In this document: positions 10,243-19,286 of the stretch, one piece after another
Numbering within the stretch: position 1 is the stretch's first letter
Layout of the letters: each line of letters opens with the position of its first letter
Origin: Bodo saltans
Taxonomy: Eukaryota; Euglenozoa; Kinetoplastea; Eubodonida; Bodonidae
DNA length: 63,382 nt
Direction of reading: 5' to 3'
NCBI GenBank assembly: GCA_001460835.1
Contig: CYKH01001716.1
Span: 6,460 to 69,841 of the forward strand
Notes under the pieces: generated by a model
What the model saw: the letters and a program-made list of their open reading frames with translations, nothing else
Database searches by the model: none
What the model was told of the DNA's origin: nothing
Position numbers and translations under genes: made by a program

Positions 10243-13200
10243 ATGCCTCCAAGAAATGTGTGTGCTGCTTGCAGAGCTTTCGATGAAGGTCAAACGGACC
10301 CAACCGACAAGCAATGGTATTGCAATGAGTGCCTCCGTCGTCGCCGTGCGGTTGGCCAGAGCCGCACGAAAGGGCTGGCGGGCCGCGACTCGGCTCTCGC
10401 AGCTCTCGACCAGCTTCTCAGCAATACTTCGCACAAACCACGCTCGATTCGTTACGGGCTACATGGGGACATCGACCTAGGATCTTCTTCTCGCACAGGA
10501 TCGCTGGTGAGCCGCCTCTTTGAGCCGTTTCAAGCAATAGGCACAGTCCCCTTCGGCGGTAACTTGTCGCCTAGGGGCGGAGGGTCGGGACGCCTGCAGA
10601 ACAAAAAGAAGCTACCAATTGAGATGCTTTTGAGTTCAGCGGATGATATCGTGTCTCAAATTTATCTTCACTTTGATGAAGACATGACCAAAGTAATCCT
10701 GAATAGTCTTGACGCTGTAACGTCAAGTGCAACTGATGACGCCAAGTCCAGAGCGAAAATGCACGCGGTGGATGAACTGGTGCAACTTCTTGGTGACACA
10801 CACTACAACCTTATTAGGATTCTTATTGAGAAGGCACGTGATGTGTTTATCAAGTTGCTGGAAGAGTTCTGCACGCTCGAAGAGACTGCAGCACCAAAGA
10901 ATCCCCAGTTTGGTACGACGGTGCGGTTTGTGCTTGCTGACAAAAAGACGGAGCGCGTTGCAAACGCAGATGAGCGCTGGCTGAAGCACATGAACAAGAG
11001 GTATCGTGAACTGGTGGCAGAGTCAGAGCTCGATATGATGTTACGCCGAGACTTCAGTCTCAGCGGCTCGGCGCTACCATCAAACATGACAGTACTAAAG
11101 CAAGCGGACAGCATTCGTTGCCACTTGCCTCCACCGGAGCTTAACGTTTTGCCTGTGGATCGCCGCATCGCAGTGAAGACGTCGCTCCCTGAGTGGAGCC
11201 AAGCAGCGTTTGGCACCGTGACTCATCTCAACACTCTTCAAACTCATGTCTTCGACACCATGTTTCACACCTCCCAGAATATGCTCATTTGTGCTCCAAC
11301 GGGTGCCGGCAAGACCATCGTCGCGCTCTTGTCTATGCTGCGGCTCATCCAAGAGAATTTTGTAGATGGCGTCCTCAACCGAGACTTCAAGATGATTTTC
11401 GTAGCCCCAATGAAAGCGCTTGCTCAGGAGATGGTGGAGAATTTCCGTAAGCGGCTCTCCCCCTACCAGCTCATTGTTCGTGAACTGACGGGAGACATGC
11501 AGCTCACGAAGAAGGAGATCAGTGAAACTCAGTTGATTGTAACGACTCCAGAGAAATGGGATGTCGTTACCAGGAAACAAGGTGAAAATGATCTCGTGAA
11601 GAAAACCAAGCTGATTATCTTGGATGAGATTCATTTGCTTAATGATGAGCGCGGCCCTGTCATTGAAGCAATTGTTGCACGATGCCTCAGACTGGAGGAG
11701 GCAGACCCGACGAACCACATGCGAATTGTGGGTCTCAGCGCTACGCTACCCAACTACAAAGATGTTGCTCGCTTCCTCAACGTAGATATCGACGAGGGTT
11801 TGAAAGTGTTTGGACCGGAGTATCGACCAGTGCCACTGGAGCAGACGTTCATTGGCACGCAAGAAACGTCACGAGCAAAGGAAGCTGCAATCGACCGCCT
11901 CACTTACCGAGAAGTGCTTGCGAATCTAAAGCAAGGCTACCAGGTAATGGTGTTTGTCCATTCAAGAAAACAGACAATCACCCTAGGGAAGTACTTCATG
12001 GAGGAGGCAAAGAAGGATCACTTGGAGTACCACTTCGCCTCCAACTTAGACCGCGAAACGCTCAAGCGTGGCAACACTCTTCAAGGGAGAGACTTGTCAG
12101 ACTTGTTTCGATTTGGTATCTGCTGCCACCATGCAGGTATGACGCGGTATGACAGGACAACAGTCGAGGACCTGTATCGCGAATCTAAGTTCAAGGTGCT
12201 TATCTGCACCGCAACATTAGCTTGGGGTGTCAACCTCCCGGCGCACAGCGTCATTATCAGAGGGACTGAAGTGTACGACCCCAAGCGTGGTGGGCACGTG
12301 TCGATATCAGTGTTGGATGTGATGCAGATTTTTGGCCGTGCTGGTCGTCCACAGTACGACACGAGTGGCCATGGCATCATTATTTCTGATGTCAAGCAAA
12401 TCAATCACTACTTGCGTCTGATTGCCCATGCACTACCCATTGAGTCAAAGCTGCAGACGAGGCTGTGTGACCACCTCAACGCCGAGATCCACTGTGGCAC
12501 CATCTCTTCCATTCCGGAGGCACTTAAGTGGCTGGAGTACACGTACATGTGGCAGCGTATGCGTGTCAACCCATTGTGCTACGGCTTCACCATTGCGGAC
12601 GTACGCCGTGATCCCGAGTTGAAGACGAAGCGTTATGAGCTCATTGCAGATGCCGCTAAGTCGTTGGCGGAGGCCGGAATGATCCGCAACAATCCTGATA
12701 CCGGCAACGTCGACACCACGGACCTTGGACGCATCGCATCCCACTACTACATCGAGTGTGAAAGCATCAAAACGTTTAACGAGATGATGAGGAACCCTGA
12801 TGAGACCTTCAAGGACACGATTGATATGAACACTGCAATGGACATCGTAGCATCTGCAAATGAGTTCTCGCAGCTGCGGGTCAGGCAGGATGAACTGGAT
12901 GAACTTCAAAAGATCAATACCATGCTGCCGCCGAGAATTCAGAAGCAGAAGATTGTTGGTGAAAGTGCGGATACGACAAGTGTTCAGGCGAAGGTGACCA
13001 CACTGCTGAAGGCGTACATTTCAGGTGTGCCAATTGAATCCCACTCTCTCACTTCTGATTTGAACTACGTTGTGACGAACGTTCCACGTATTTCCCGTGC
13101 ACTGTTTGAGATAGAGGCCCAACGGTGCCACCCCAACACCACCGGAACGTTTTTGACGCTTTGCAAAATAGTGGAGCGCCGCTGCTGGGATCATGAACAT

Positions 13201-16200
13201 CCGTTGTTGCAATTTGGTTACGACTTCACCGACTCCGTCATGCAACATCTTAACGACCGTCGTCCCAGCATAGAAACGTTGCAAGAGATGAGCGATAAGG
13301 AGATTGGTAACCTGGTTCACAACATCAGGTTCGGCGGCATTATCAAGAAGCTGGTTTCCTGTTTCCCCTCGCTTCAGATCGAGGCCGACGTGCAACCGAT
13401 CACTCGGACGATTCTTCGTGTCAAGTGCACCCTCAAGCCTACCTTCACTTGGGATAACAAATACCACGGAGGTTCCGAGCCTTTCTGGCTGTTTGTCGAG
13501 GATCAAGATAACAACTACATCTTCCATCAGGAGATGGTGCTCGTGAACCGAAAGCACACCATCGGCGAGACACCGCTCATCATCAACTTTACGGTCCCAA
13601 TCCGCCCAGAGTATGAGATGTACTCCATCCGTGTCTACAGCGATAGGTGGGTGGGCTCCATGGATGAGTTCCCCATCTCCATCGCCCACCTCCAACTTCC
13701 GGACGACGCAAATCCCACCACCAAACTCTTACCGATGGAACCCCTCTCAAGGGACGTCATCCCCCAACAATTCCATCCCATCTACCAAGGCTTCACGCAG
13801 CTGAACTCCGTGCAGTCCCAAGTGTTCTTTGCCATGCACCACACCGATCACAACGTGTTCTTAGGAGCACCTACCGGCAGTGGTAAGACGGTGGCCGCGG
13901 AGTTGGCCGTGCTTCGTGTTTTAGGGAAGGGCAAGATTGTCTACGTTGCTCCTCTCAAAGCCCTTGTGAAGGAGCGGATGGGAGACTGGGTGAATCGATT
14001 CCAAAAGAAGCTGGGATACAAGGTTGTGGAGCTGTCCGGTGATGTCACGCCTGATATCGCTGCGCTCGCACAAGCCGATATTCTTTGCACAACTCCTGAG
14101 AAATGGGATGGTATTTCGCGTAATTGGCAGGTCCGCAGCTACGTGAAGGCCGTCCGTCTTGTTGTGTTTGACGAGATTCACATGCTAGGCACTGACCGTG
14201 GGCCTATTCTTGAAGTTATTGTGAGCCGTATGAGGTACATCGGGTGGCATCAAGGATCGCCGATCCGCCTGGTCGGCCTGTCGACTGCTGTTGCTAATCC
14301 CGGAGACCTTGCTGCATGGTTGGGCGTTGACAAGCCATGGTGTCTGTTCAACTTTGAGCCAAGTGTCCGGCCAGTGCCAATGAGGGTCCATATTGCTGGC
14401 TACCCCGGCCGCCACTACTGTCCACGCATGGCCACCATGAACAAGCCTACCTACAATGCCATCGTCGAAAAGTCTCCTGACAAGCCAGTCATTGTTTTCG
14501 TCTCGTCACGTCGACAGACGAGGCTGACGGCGATGGCACTCATCAGCTTCGTCATCTCAGAGAACAATACAGCGAAATTTGTGCGTATGACTGTGGAGGA
14601 GCTTGTCGCGGCAACACGCCGTGTACAGGACGCGTATTTGAAGCACTGCATACAGTTTGGCATCGGCATTCACCACGCTGGTCTGAACGAATCCGACAAG
14701 CAAGTTGTGGAAGAGTCGTTCCGTAACGGAAAGCTTCAAATTCTTGTTGCCACTTCAACGTTGGCCTGGGGAGTGAATTTCCCGGCCCACATGGTTGTCG
14801 TGAAGGGCACGGAGTTCTACGACGGGAAAACCAAAACGTACGTTGACTTTCCCATTACCGACGTTCTCCAAATGATCGGCCGTGCTGGACGCCCTCAGTT
14901 CGATAACGAGGGTATCGCTCAAGTGCTGTGCCACGAGCCGAAAAAGGGATTCTACCGCAAGTTTCTGTATGAGCCGTTCCCAGTTGAATCAGCACTGCAC
15001 AAACAGCTGCACGTTCACATGAACGCTGAGATCGTGTCAGGTACGATTTCCACTCGCCAAGATGCTGTGGACTACTTGACGTGGACGTTTCTATTCCGCA
15101 GACTCGTGAAGAACCCGTCATTCTATGGTCTGGAGGATAGGTCCCCTAAGGCCGTCACGGTCTTCCTGTCAGGCCTCGTCCGAAAGATTCTGTATGACTT
15201 GGAGAAGGCTGGCTGCCTTGAAGTTTACGACCCAAGTGATGAGAGTGCAGATCCCAACGCACTGAAGTTCTCTGTCCTTGGAAAATTGTGCTCCTACTAC
15301 TACCTTTCTCACACCACCGCTCAGCACTTCGACGAGGCCATGGAGAGCACTACCTCCCACGTAGAATTGCTGACGCTTCTGTGCGGGGCTCAAGAGTTTG
15401 CCGAGCTGCCGGTTAGGCACAACGAAGACAAGCTAAACTTGGAGCTGGCCCAACGTGTTCCACTGTCCATCGATACGCAGCAGGCAGACTCGCCTCACGT
15501 CAAGGCGAATCTACTCTTCCAGGCTCACTATGCTCGTGCAGCCCTACCTATTTCAGATTATCTGACCGATCAACGCTCTGCACTAGATAATTCTGTTCGT
15601 GTGATCCAGGCTATGGTCGACGTTGCAGCCAACAGCGGCCACTTGTACACCGCACTGCGAGCCATGTCATTAATGCAGTGCATGGTGCAGGCACGTTGGT
15701 GGCACGACAGCACATTGCTTCAAATTCCTTTTGTGACGCAGGAGATGGTGCCTGCACTGGCAGCTGTGGGCATCACGCACCTCGCTCAAGCCGTGAACGG
15801 GACAGCAGCGACGATTCAAAAGATTCGATCGATCGTCGCGGCAAGTGGCGCCACAAATGATGAACTTCAGGAAATGGTGTACCACCTACGCCGCTTCCCT
15901 GTCGTTGACGTGAAGTTGACGCTTGAGCGTGAGGAGGAGGAGACGTTTGTTCTCACGGTGAGCCTCACCCGCCTTTCTATTCCGTCGCAGTATGTCCACG
16001 CTCCCAAGTTCTCAAAGCCGAAGGATGAACAGTACTGGGTTGCGGTTGGCAATGAGGCCAGTGGCGAGCTTGTGGCACTAAAGCGCATCAACCGTCTCCA
16101 ACGACGGGCCTCTGCTCAGCTACGCTTCGACTGGGATGAGGACTGGGGTGATGCGTCTGCTGGCACTGAACTTACAGCGTTTGTTGTGTGCGACTCGTTC

Positions 16201-16242
16201 CTTGGTCTCGATCAGTCGTACACCTTCGATGTGAAGCTGTGA
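10243..16242 (+). CDS. Two-cassette Ski2-like helicase, ASCC3/Slh1 type (1999 aa)
   Basis: Large ATP-dependent nucleic-acid helicase of the ASCC3/Slh1 family, known in other eukaryotes for splitting collided ribosomes and for alkylation-repair complexes. Cassette 1 has APTGAGKT (351-358) and DEIH (461-464), then SATLPNY, GRAGRPQYD and a Sec63-like region. Cassette 2 has GAPTGSGKT (1208-1216) and DEIH (1310-1313), followed by a second Sec63-like region ending FLGLDQSYTFDVKL. Landmarks such as PGRHYCPRMATMNKP, SSRRQTRLTA and FLYEPFPVESAL match ASCC3 more closely than the related spliceosomal Brr2, whose second cassette is degenerate. The N-terminus has two CxxC pairs (C7/C10, C27/C30) that could bind zinc, which I do not know from ASCC3. 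Both ATPase sites look intact. Confidence 0.9.
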   Translation: MPPRNVCAACRAFDEGQTDPTDKQWYCNECLRRRRAVGQSRTKGLAGRDSALAALDQLLSNTSHKPRSIRYGLHGDIDLGSSSRTGSLVSRLFEPFQAIGTVPFGGNLSPRGGGSGRLQNKKKLPIEMLLSSADDIVSQIYLHFDEDMTKVILNSLDAVTSSATDDAKSRAKMHAVDELVQLLGDTHYNLIRILIEKARDVFIKLLEEFCTLEETAAPKNPQFGTTVRFVLADKKTERVANADERWLKHMNKRYRELVAESELDMMLRRDFSLSGSALPSNMTVLKQADSIRCHLPPPELNVLPVDRRIAVKTSLPEWSQAAFGTVTHLNTLQTHVFDTMFHTSQNMLICAPTGAGKTIVALLSMLRLIQENFVDGVLNRDFKMIFVAPMKALAQEMVENFRKRLSPYQLIVRELTGDMQLTKKEISETQLIVTTPEKWDVVTRKQGENDLVKKTKLIILDEIHLLNDERGPVIEAIVARCLRLEEADPTNHMRIVGLSATLPNYKDVARFLNVDIDEGLKVFGPEYRPVPLEQTFIGTQETSRAKEAAIDRLTYREVLANLKQGYQVMVFVHSRKQTITLGKYFMEEAKKDHLEYHFASNLDRETLKRGNTLQGRDLSDLFRFGICCHHAGMTRYDRTTVEDLYRESKFKVLICTATLAWGVNLPAHSVIIRGTEVYDPKRGGHVSISVLDVMQIFGRAGRPQYDTSGHGIIISDVKQINHYLRLIAHALPIESKLQTRLCDHLNAEIHCGTISSIPEALKWLEYTYMWQRMRVNPLCYGFTIADVRRDPELKTKRYELIADAAKSLAEAGMIRNNPDTGNVDTTDLGRIASHYYIECESIKTFNEMMRNPDETFKDTIDMNTAMDIVASANEFSQLRVRQDELDELQKINTMLPPRIQKQKIVGESADTTSVQAKVTTLLKAYISGVPIESHSLTSDLNYVVTNVPRISRALFEIEAQRCHPNTTGTFLTLCKIVERRCWDHEHPLLQFGYDFTDSVMQHLNDRRPSIETLQEMSDKEIGNLVHNIRFGGIIKKLVSCFPSLQIEADVQPITRTILRVKCTLKPTFTWDNKYHGGSEPFWLFVEDQDNNYIFHQEMVLVNRKHTIGETPLIINFTVPIRPEYEMYSIRVYSDRWVGSMDEFPISIAHLQLPDDANPTTKLLPMEPLSRDVIPQQFHPIYQGFTQLNSVQSQVFFAMHHTDHNVFLGAPTGSGKTVAAELAVLRVLGKGKIVYVAPLKALVKERMGDWVNRFQKKLGYKVVELSGDVTPDIAALAQADILCTTPEKWDGISRNWQVRSYVKAVRLVVFDEIHMLGTDRGPILEVIVSRMRYIGWHQGSPIRLVGLSTAVANPGDLAAWLGVDKPWCLFNFEPSVRPVPMRVHIAGYPGRHYCPRMATMNKPTYNAIVEKSPDKPVIVFVSSRRQTRLTAMALISFVISENNTAKFVRMTVEELVAATRRVQDAYLKHCIQFGIGIHHAGLNESDKQVVEESFRNGKLQILVATSTLAWGVNFPAHMVVVKGTEFYDGKTKTYVDFPITDVLQMIGRAGRPQFDNEGIAQVLCHEPKKGFYRKFLYEPFPVESALHKQLHVHMNAEIVSGTISTRQDAVDYLTWTFLFRRLVKNPSFYGLEDRSPKAVTVFLSGLVRKILYDLEKAGCLEVYDPSDESADPNALKFSVLGKLCSYYYLSHTTAQHFDEAMESTTSHVELLTLLCGAQEFAELPVRHNEDKLNLELAQRVPLSIDTQQADSPHVKANLLFQAHYARAALPISDYLTDQRSALDNSVRVIQAMVDVAANSGHLYTALRAMSLMQCMVQARWWHDSTLLQIPFVTQEMVPALAAVGITHLAQAVNGTAATIQKIRSIVAASGATNDELQEMVYHLRRFPVVDVKLTLEREEEETFVLTVSLTRLSIPSQYVHAPKFSKPKDEQYWVAVGNEASGELVALKRINRLQRRASAQLRFDWDEDWGDASAGTELTAFVVCDSFLGLDQSYTFDVKL

Positions 16243-16397
16243 GAACGTATTATTAGCGCAGATGGTTAGGATGAAATTTGCAATTCTTCGCACAACGACG
16301 AATTTTTTTTCTTACGATTTGTTTTGAACACGACTCAACATTCGCCGTTAATGTTCCTCTTGCTGATCTTCACTTCGCTTATTCCTAAAGTTTCATC

Positions 16398-17126
16398 ATG
16401 CCTAGTGGACCAAAAAATAAGTTTACAAATCGCCACGCCGAAGAGGCGAGAGAGCGTGACAACGATCGTCAGAGTGCTTCCAAAGCTGCAGCAGATAAAG
16501 CTCGCGAGGACGCATTGTGGCAAGACGACGACGCAAAAGCGAAAAAGCGTCAAGACAAGGCTCAGCTTGAGAGCGAGAAGGCTGAGGATATTGAGCGCCG
16601 CCGTGCGGAAAGGCTTCAACAACTGGATGACGAGGACCGTGAACTTTCCAAAGCCAAGGTGCCAGTAAAGGTACAGAAGAGAGTGTTGCAGAAGGACGTG
16701 GCTAAGATGTTAGCCGCGTACGATAAAGAGGCGACAAAGATGCGCCCCACTCTTGACGATGCTCCCCCGGCTTTGCCTACTGGGTCGCAACATGTGAACC
16801 GCAATCGGGAGCATGCGGAGGAAGTAAACGCCTCTGATATCACAGCCGCACTTGCTGCACTTGATTTCTCGAAGGGTATCCCTGACGACAGGCACATTGG
16901 AAAGCGAGCTCGTGTTCTGTATAAGCATTTCTGTGATGAGAACCTCCCAAAGATCAAAGAGGAGCACCGTGGGCTGAAGAGGTCTCAATACAACGACCGC
17001 CTTTGGGATTTGTGGCAAAGCAGTCCCCAGAATCCGTTTGTGCAGCGCAAAGAGTCTCGCAACTCAGACCGCATGCAGGCTGAGAGGGCCTGGTTTGCCG
17101 GCGAAGATGAGGAGGGTGCCGAGTAA
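16398..17126 (+). CDS. CCDC124/Lso2-like ribosome-associated protein (242 aa)
   Basis: Homologue of CCDC124 (yeast Lso2), which binds idle 80S ribosomes at the intersubunit/GTPase-centre region and helps recovery from dormancy. The sequence shows the family layout: a very basic and acidic charged N-terminal helix (residues ~1-80, with ALWQDDDAK resembling the AYWKDDD core of the animal protein) and a conserved C-terminal domain (~145-225) containing DITAALAALD, HIGKRARVLYKHF, LPKIKEEHRGLKRSQYNDRL and SSPQNPF. Length is close to the human protein (223 aa). A pyrimidine-rich stretch ending cctaaag precedes the ATG by about 8 bases. Confidence 0.88.
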   Translation: MPSGPKNKFTNRHAEEARERDNDRQSASKAAADKAREDALWQDDDAKAKKRQDKAQLESEKAEDIERRRAERLQQLDDEDRELSKAKVPVKVQKRVLQKDVAKMLAAYDKEATKMRPTLDDAPPALPTGSQHVNRNREHAEEVNASDITAALAALDFSKGIPDDRHIGKRARVLYKHFCDENLPKIKEEHRGLKRSQYNDRLWDLWQSSPQNPFVQRKESRNSDRMQAERAWFAGEDEEGAE

Positions 17127-17247
17127 CAGAGCCCAATCTTTGTTCGCACATTCCACAAATTGCAGTTTCTTTTATTCTGTTGGTGTTCCATGCGTGATGT
17201 GTGTCAATGCTGCTCGTTTGTATTTCTTTGCTTTGAATTCTTGGGAG

Positions 17248-19119
17248 ATGAGTGAACAGAAGAATAAGGTCACATCGCCTCGAGGGGGGAAGAGTGGGGC
17301 CAAGAAAGAGGCGGAGGTTCTTCCGGATACACAGATGATGGATCTCATGCTCCAAGAGAAGCAAATCGTAGCGACCACATTTGCAAACTTAGAACTGAGC
17401 AACACAAAGAGCGCCCTCTCCAAGTTCATGGAGTTGTACGAAGTCGCCAAGAGGGAAAATGAAGCACTACGGTCCCAATTGAGAGAGAGGGACGAGGATT
17501 CTATTCAGGTGCTTGAGTACCTCAGGATGGAGCTGGCAACGAAGACGACTGCACTAGACTCTGTAGAGCGGCAACTAAAGAACCAAGCCGAAGCGAATGA
17601 AAAGAACATCACATCAGTGACGTCATCCCTTCGGGAGCAGATCGCCACCAAAGACGAGCAACTCTCGTCGCTGAACCAGTCCATCATACGCCTGAGGAAG
17701 GAGCTGGAAGATTTAAGTGTCTTCTCTCGGGAGCGACAAGAGCTCTTGTTGGAGGTGGAGTGCTCGAAAGAATCGCACCAAGCGATGATTGCCAAGTACG
17801 AGCGAGAACTGACAAAGCTACGATTCCAAACCATCGAAGAGAAGGTAAAGTTGAAGGCTGCCGAATCTGAAATGACGAAGAAATTCAATGCTGAGGTCGA
17901 TGCTCGAGCTACGATCCTCGTTGATGTCAAAGCAAAGAGCATTCACGAAAACAATAAAAACTTAGCCCACGACAAAGCACTCCTCGAGAAGGAAGTCAGC
18001 GATCTGGTGACGTTGACGACAGAAGTGCAAGCGGAGTTGAAGGAAGCACAACGCTGCGGAGAAATTGACGTAAGGCTTCAGCAAGAGGCGATGCGACACG
18101 CCGCAAAACTAAACAAAGTTGCGCGCGAATCCGACGCCAAAGCTCAACTGCTAGAAGCGAAATGCCTCAGCATGACGGCAGACAACGAGATGCGCTTGGA
18201 AAGAGAGCGACGTGACCGAGTTGTGGAGGTAGAGCAACTGAAGAGCACCATTTCTTCTCTCAGCACGAACTTGGAGCGTCACCGCCACGAGTTGATTCGT
18301 ACACGTCAGCTATCGCGCACACTGATTGCTCAACGAAGTGAGCTCGAGAACTTTTTCTACGATGCACTGGAGGACGTGAAGCACATGCGGAGCGACACTG
18401 AGACGAAACTAAGCCCAAGACTTGCGCCTTCCTCAAGCATCATGTCGCACACCAGGGGAACCTCTGCACGGAACTGGCACGACCTCACGGAACGCCACAA
18501 GTCAACCAAGACATTTTCTGTGACGCCGATGGAAGTCCTCCCAATGGATGTGCGTCGTTCTTCTCCTAGGCAGCAGTCTCGTGCGATTCGCTCCTCCACC
18601 GTAGGGACCAGCAGTGCACGGTCGGTGCGTAGTACGGATCGCTACCAGCTCCCTGAGTTGGCTCACTCAAGAACGGAGCAGCCGCATCTGGGAGGTGGTG
18701 TGTTTATTACAAGTCCACGAACCGGTGATCCGGAAGAAGCACCAGCCATTCCGTCGCTAAGAGATGACCCCGACCATCACGACATGTTCGAGGCGCCTGA
18801 GGCGGACGCACAACGTTTCACGGACCTCTCTTGGGGAGAAAAAGAATTGGTGATCCGCTCGCTGCTCTTCTACGTCAATCAAATGTTTTATCAACGCCGG
18901 GCAGAAGGGGGCGATACTGACGCTGTGCCAGTCCCACCGGTTGCGCTCCCCTCCCAACTCTCCCATCGAGCAACGAGTGGCAATTCAGCCGTTGGGCGGC
19001 TGCCTCTGTCGATCACGGAGAATAGGAGCATGGGCCCAACTCCCGTGAGCATTCCCACGCTACCCCCACGCCCACCCCTCACAGGAAAAGCAGTGCGGAC
19101 TCCGTCTGCTGCCATGTAG
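17248..19119 (+). CDS. BBOF1/CCDC176-like basal-body coiled-coil protein (623 aa)
   Basis: Probably a homologue of basal body-orientation factor 1 (DUF4515 family), which aligns basal bodies in ciliated cells. Residues ~30-380 are coiled coil. Two family landmarks are visible: an EEKVKLKAAESEMTKKF region followed by HENNKNLAHDKALLEKEV, and RTLIAQRSELENFFYDALED, matching the animal RTEVERFFLDALEQVK block. The C-terminal ~240 residues are low-complexity, rich in Ser, Pro and Arg. The frame is open further upstream (to 17038) and overlaps the preceding gene. I chose ATG 17248 because it follows a T-rich tract ending in gggag and gives the expected N-terminus. Confidence 0.72.
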   Translation: MSEQKNKVTSPRGGKSGAKKEAEVLPDTQMMDLMLQEKQIVATTFANLELSNTKSALSKFMELYEVAKRENEALRSQLRERDEDSIQVLEYLRMELATKTTALDSVERQLKNQAEANEKNITSVTSSLREQIATKDEQLSSLNQSIIRLRKELEDLSVFSRERQELLLEVECSKESHQAMIAKYERELTKLRFQTIEEKVKLKAAESEMTKKFNAEVDARATILVDVKAKSIHENNKNLAHDKALLEKEVSDLVTLTTEVQAELKEAQRCGEIDVRLQQEAMRHAAKLNKVARESDAKAQLLEAKCLSMTADNEMRLERERRDRVVEVEQLKSTISSLSTNLERHRHELIRTRQLSRTLIAQRSELENFFYDALEDVKHMRSDTETKLSPRLAPSSSIMSHTRGTSARNWHDLTERHKSTKTFSVTPMEVLPMDVRRSSPRQQSRAIRSSTVGTSSARSVRSTDRYQLPELAHSRTEQPHLGGGVFITSPRTGDPEEAPAIPSLRDDPDHHDMFEAPEADAQRFTDLSWGEKELVIRSLLFYVNQMFYQRRAEGGDTDAVPVPPVALPSQLSHRATSGNSAVGRLPLSITENRSMGPTPVSIPTLPPRPPLTGKAVRTPSAAM

Positions 19120-19186
19120 TGTTCCCAGTGTGTACATGTGACAAGATACTCCGATGCCTTGATTGTGTTCTTCCCTTGTTAGTTCG

Positions 19187-19230
19187 CATACTATTGCTGC
19201 TATTGTTTGTTCTTCTCATTCTCATTGCAG
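19187..19230 (+). promoter_or_regulatory. Trans-splice acceptor before cysteinyl-tRNA synthetase
   Basis: A pyrimidine-rich run (ttcttctcattctcattgcag) ends in AG at 19229-19230, leaving a 56-nt leader to ATG 19287. Translating this tract gives a false hydrophobic N-terminus (RILLLLLFVLLILI). Confidence 0.75.
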
Positions 19231-19286
19231 AAGTAAAAACGAGGCGACTACTTGTGCAGTCGTTGTTGGTCCACAACAACAAACTG

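Noticed and set aside
10243-16242. Identification of the helicase as spliceosomal Brr2
   Set aside because: Both cassettes keep full Walker A and DEIH motifs, and many blocks match ASCC3/Slh1 specifically, including the C-terminal YxFDV-type ending. Brr2 has a degenerate second cassette.
19119-19286. A hydrophobic N-terminal membrane anchor or signal on cysteinyl-tRNA synthetase
   Set aside because: The Leu-rich stretch is the translation of the trans-splice pyrimidine tract and lies upstream of the AG acceptor.
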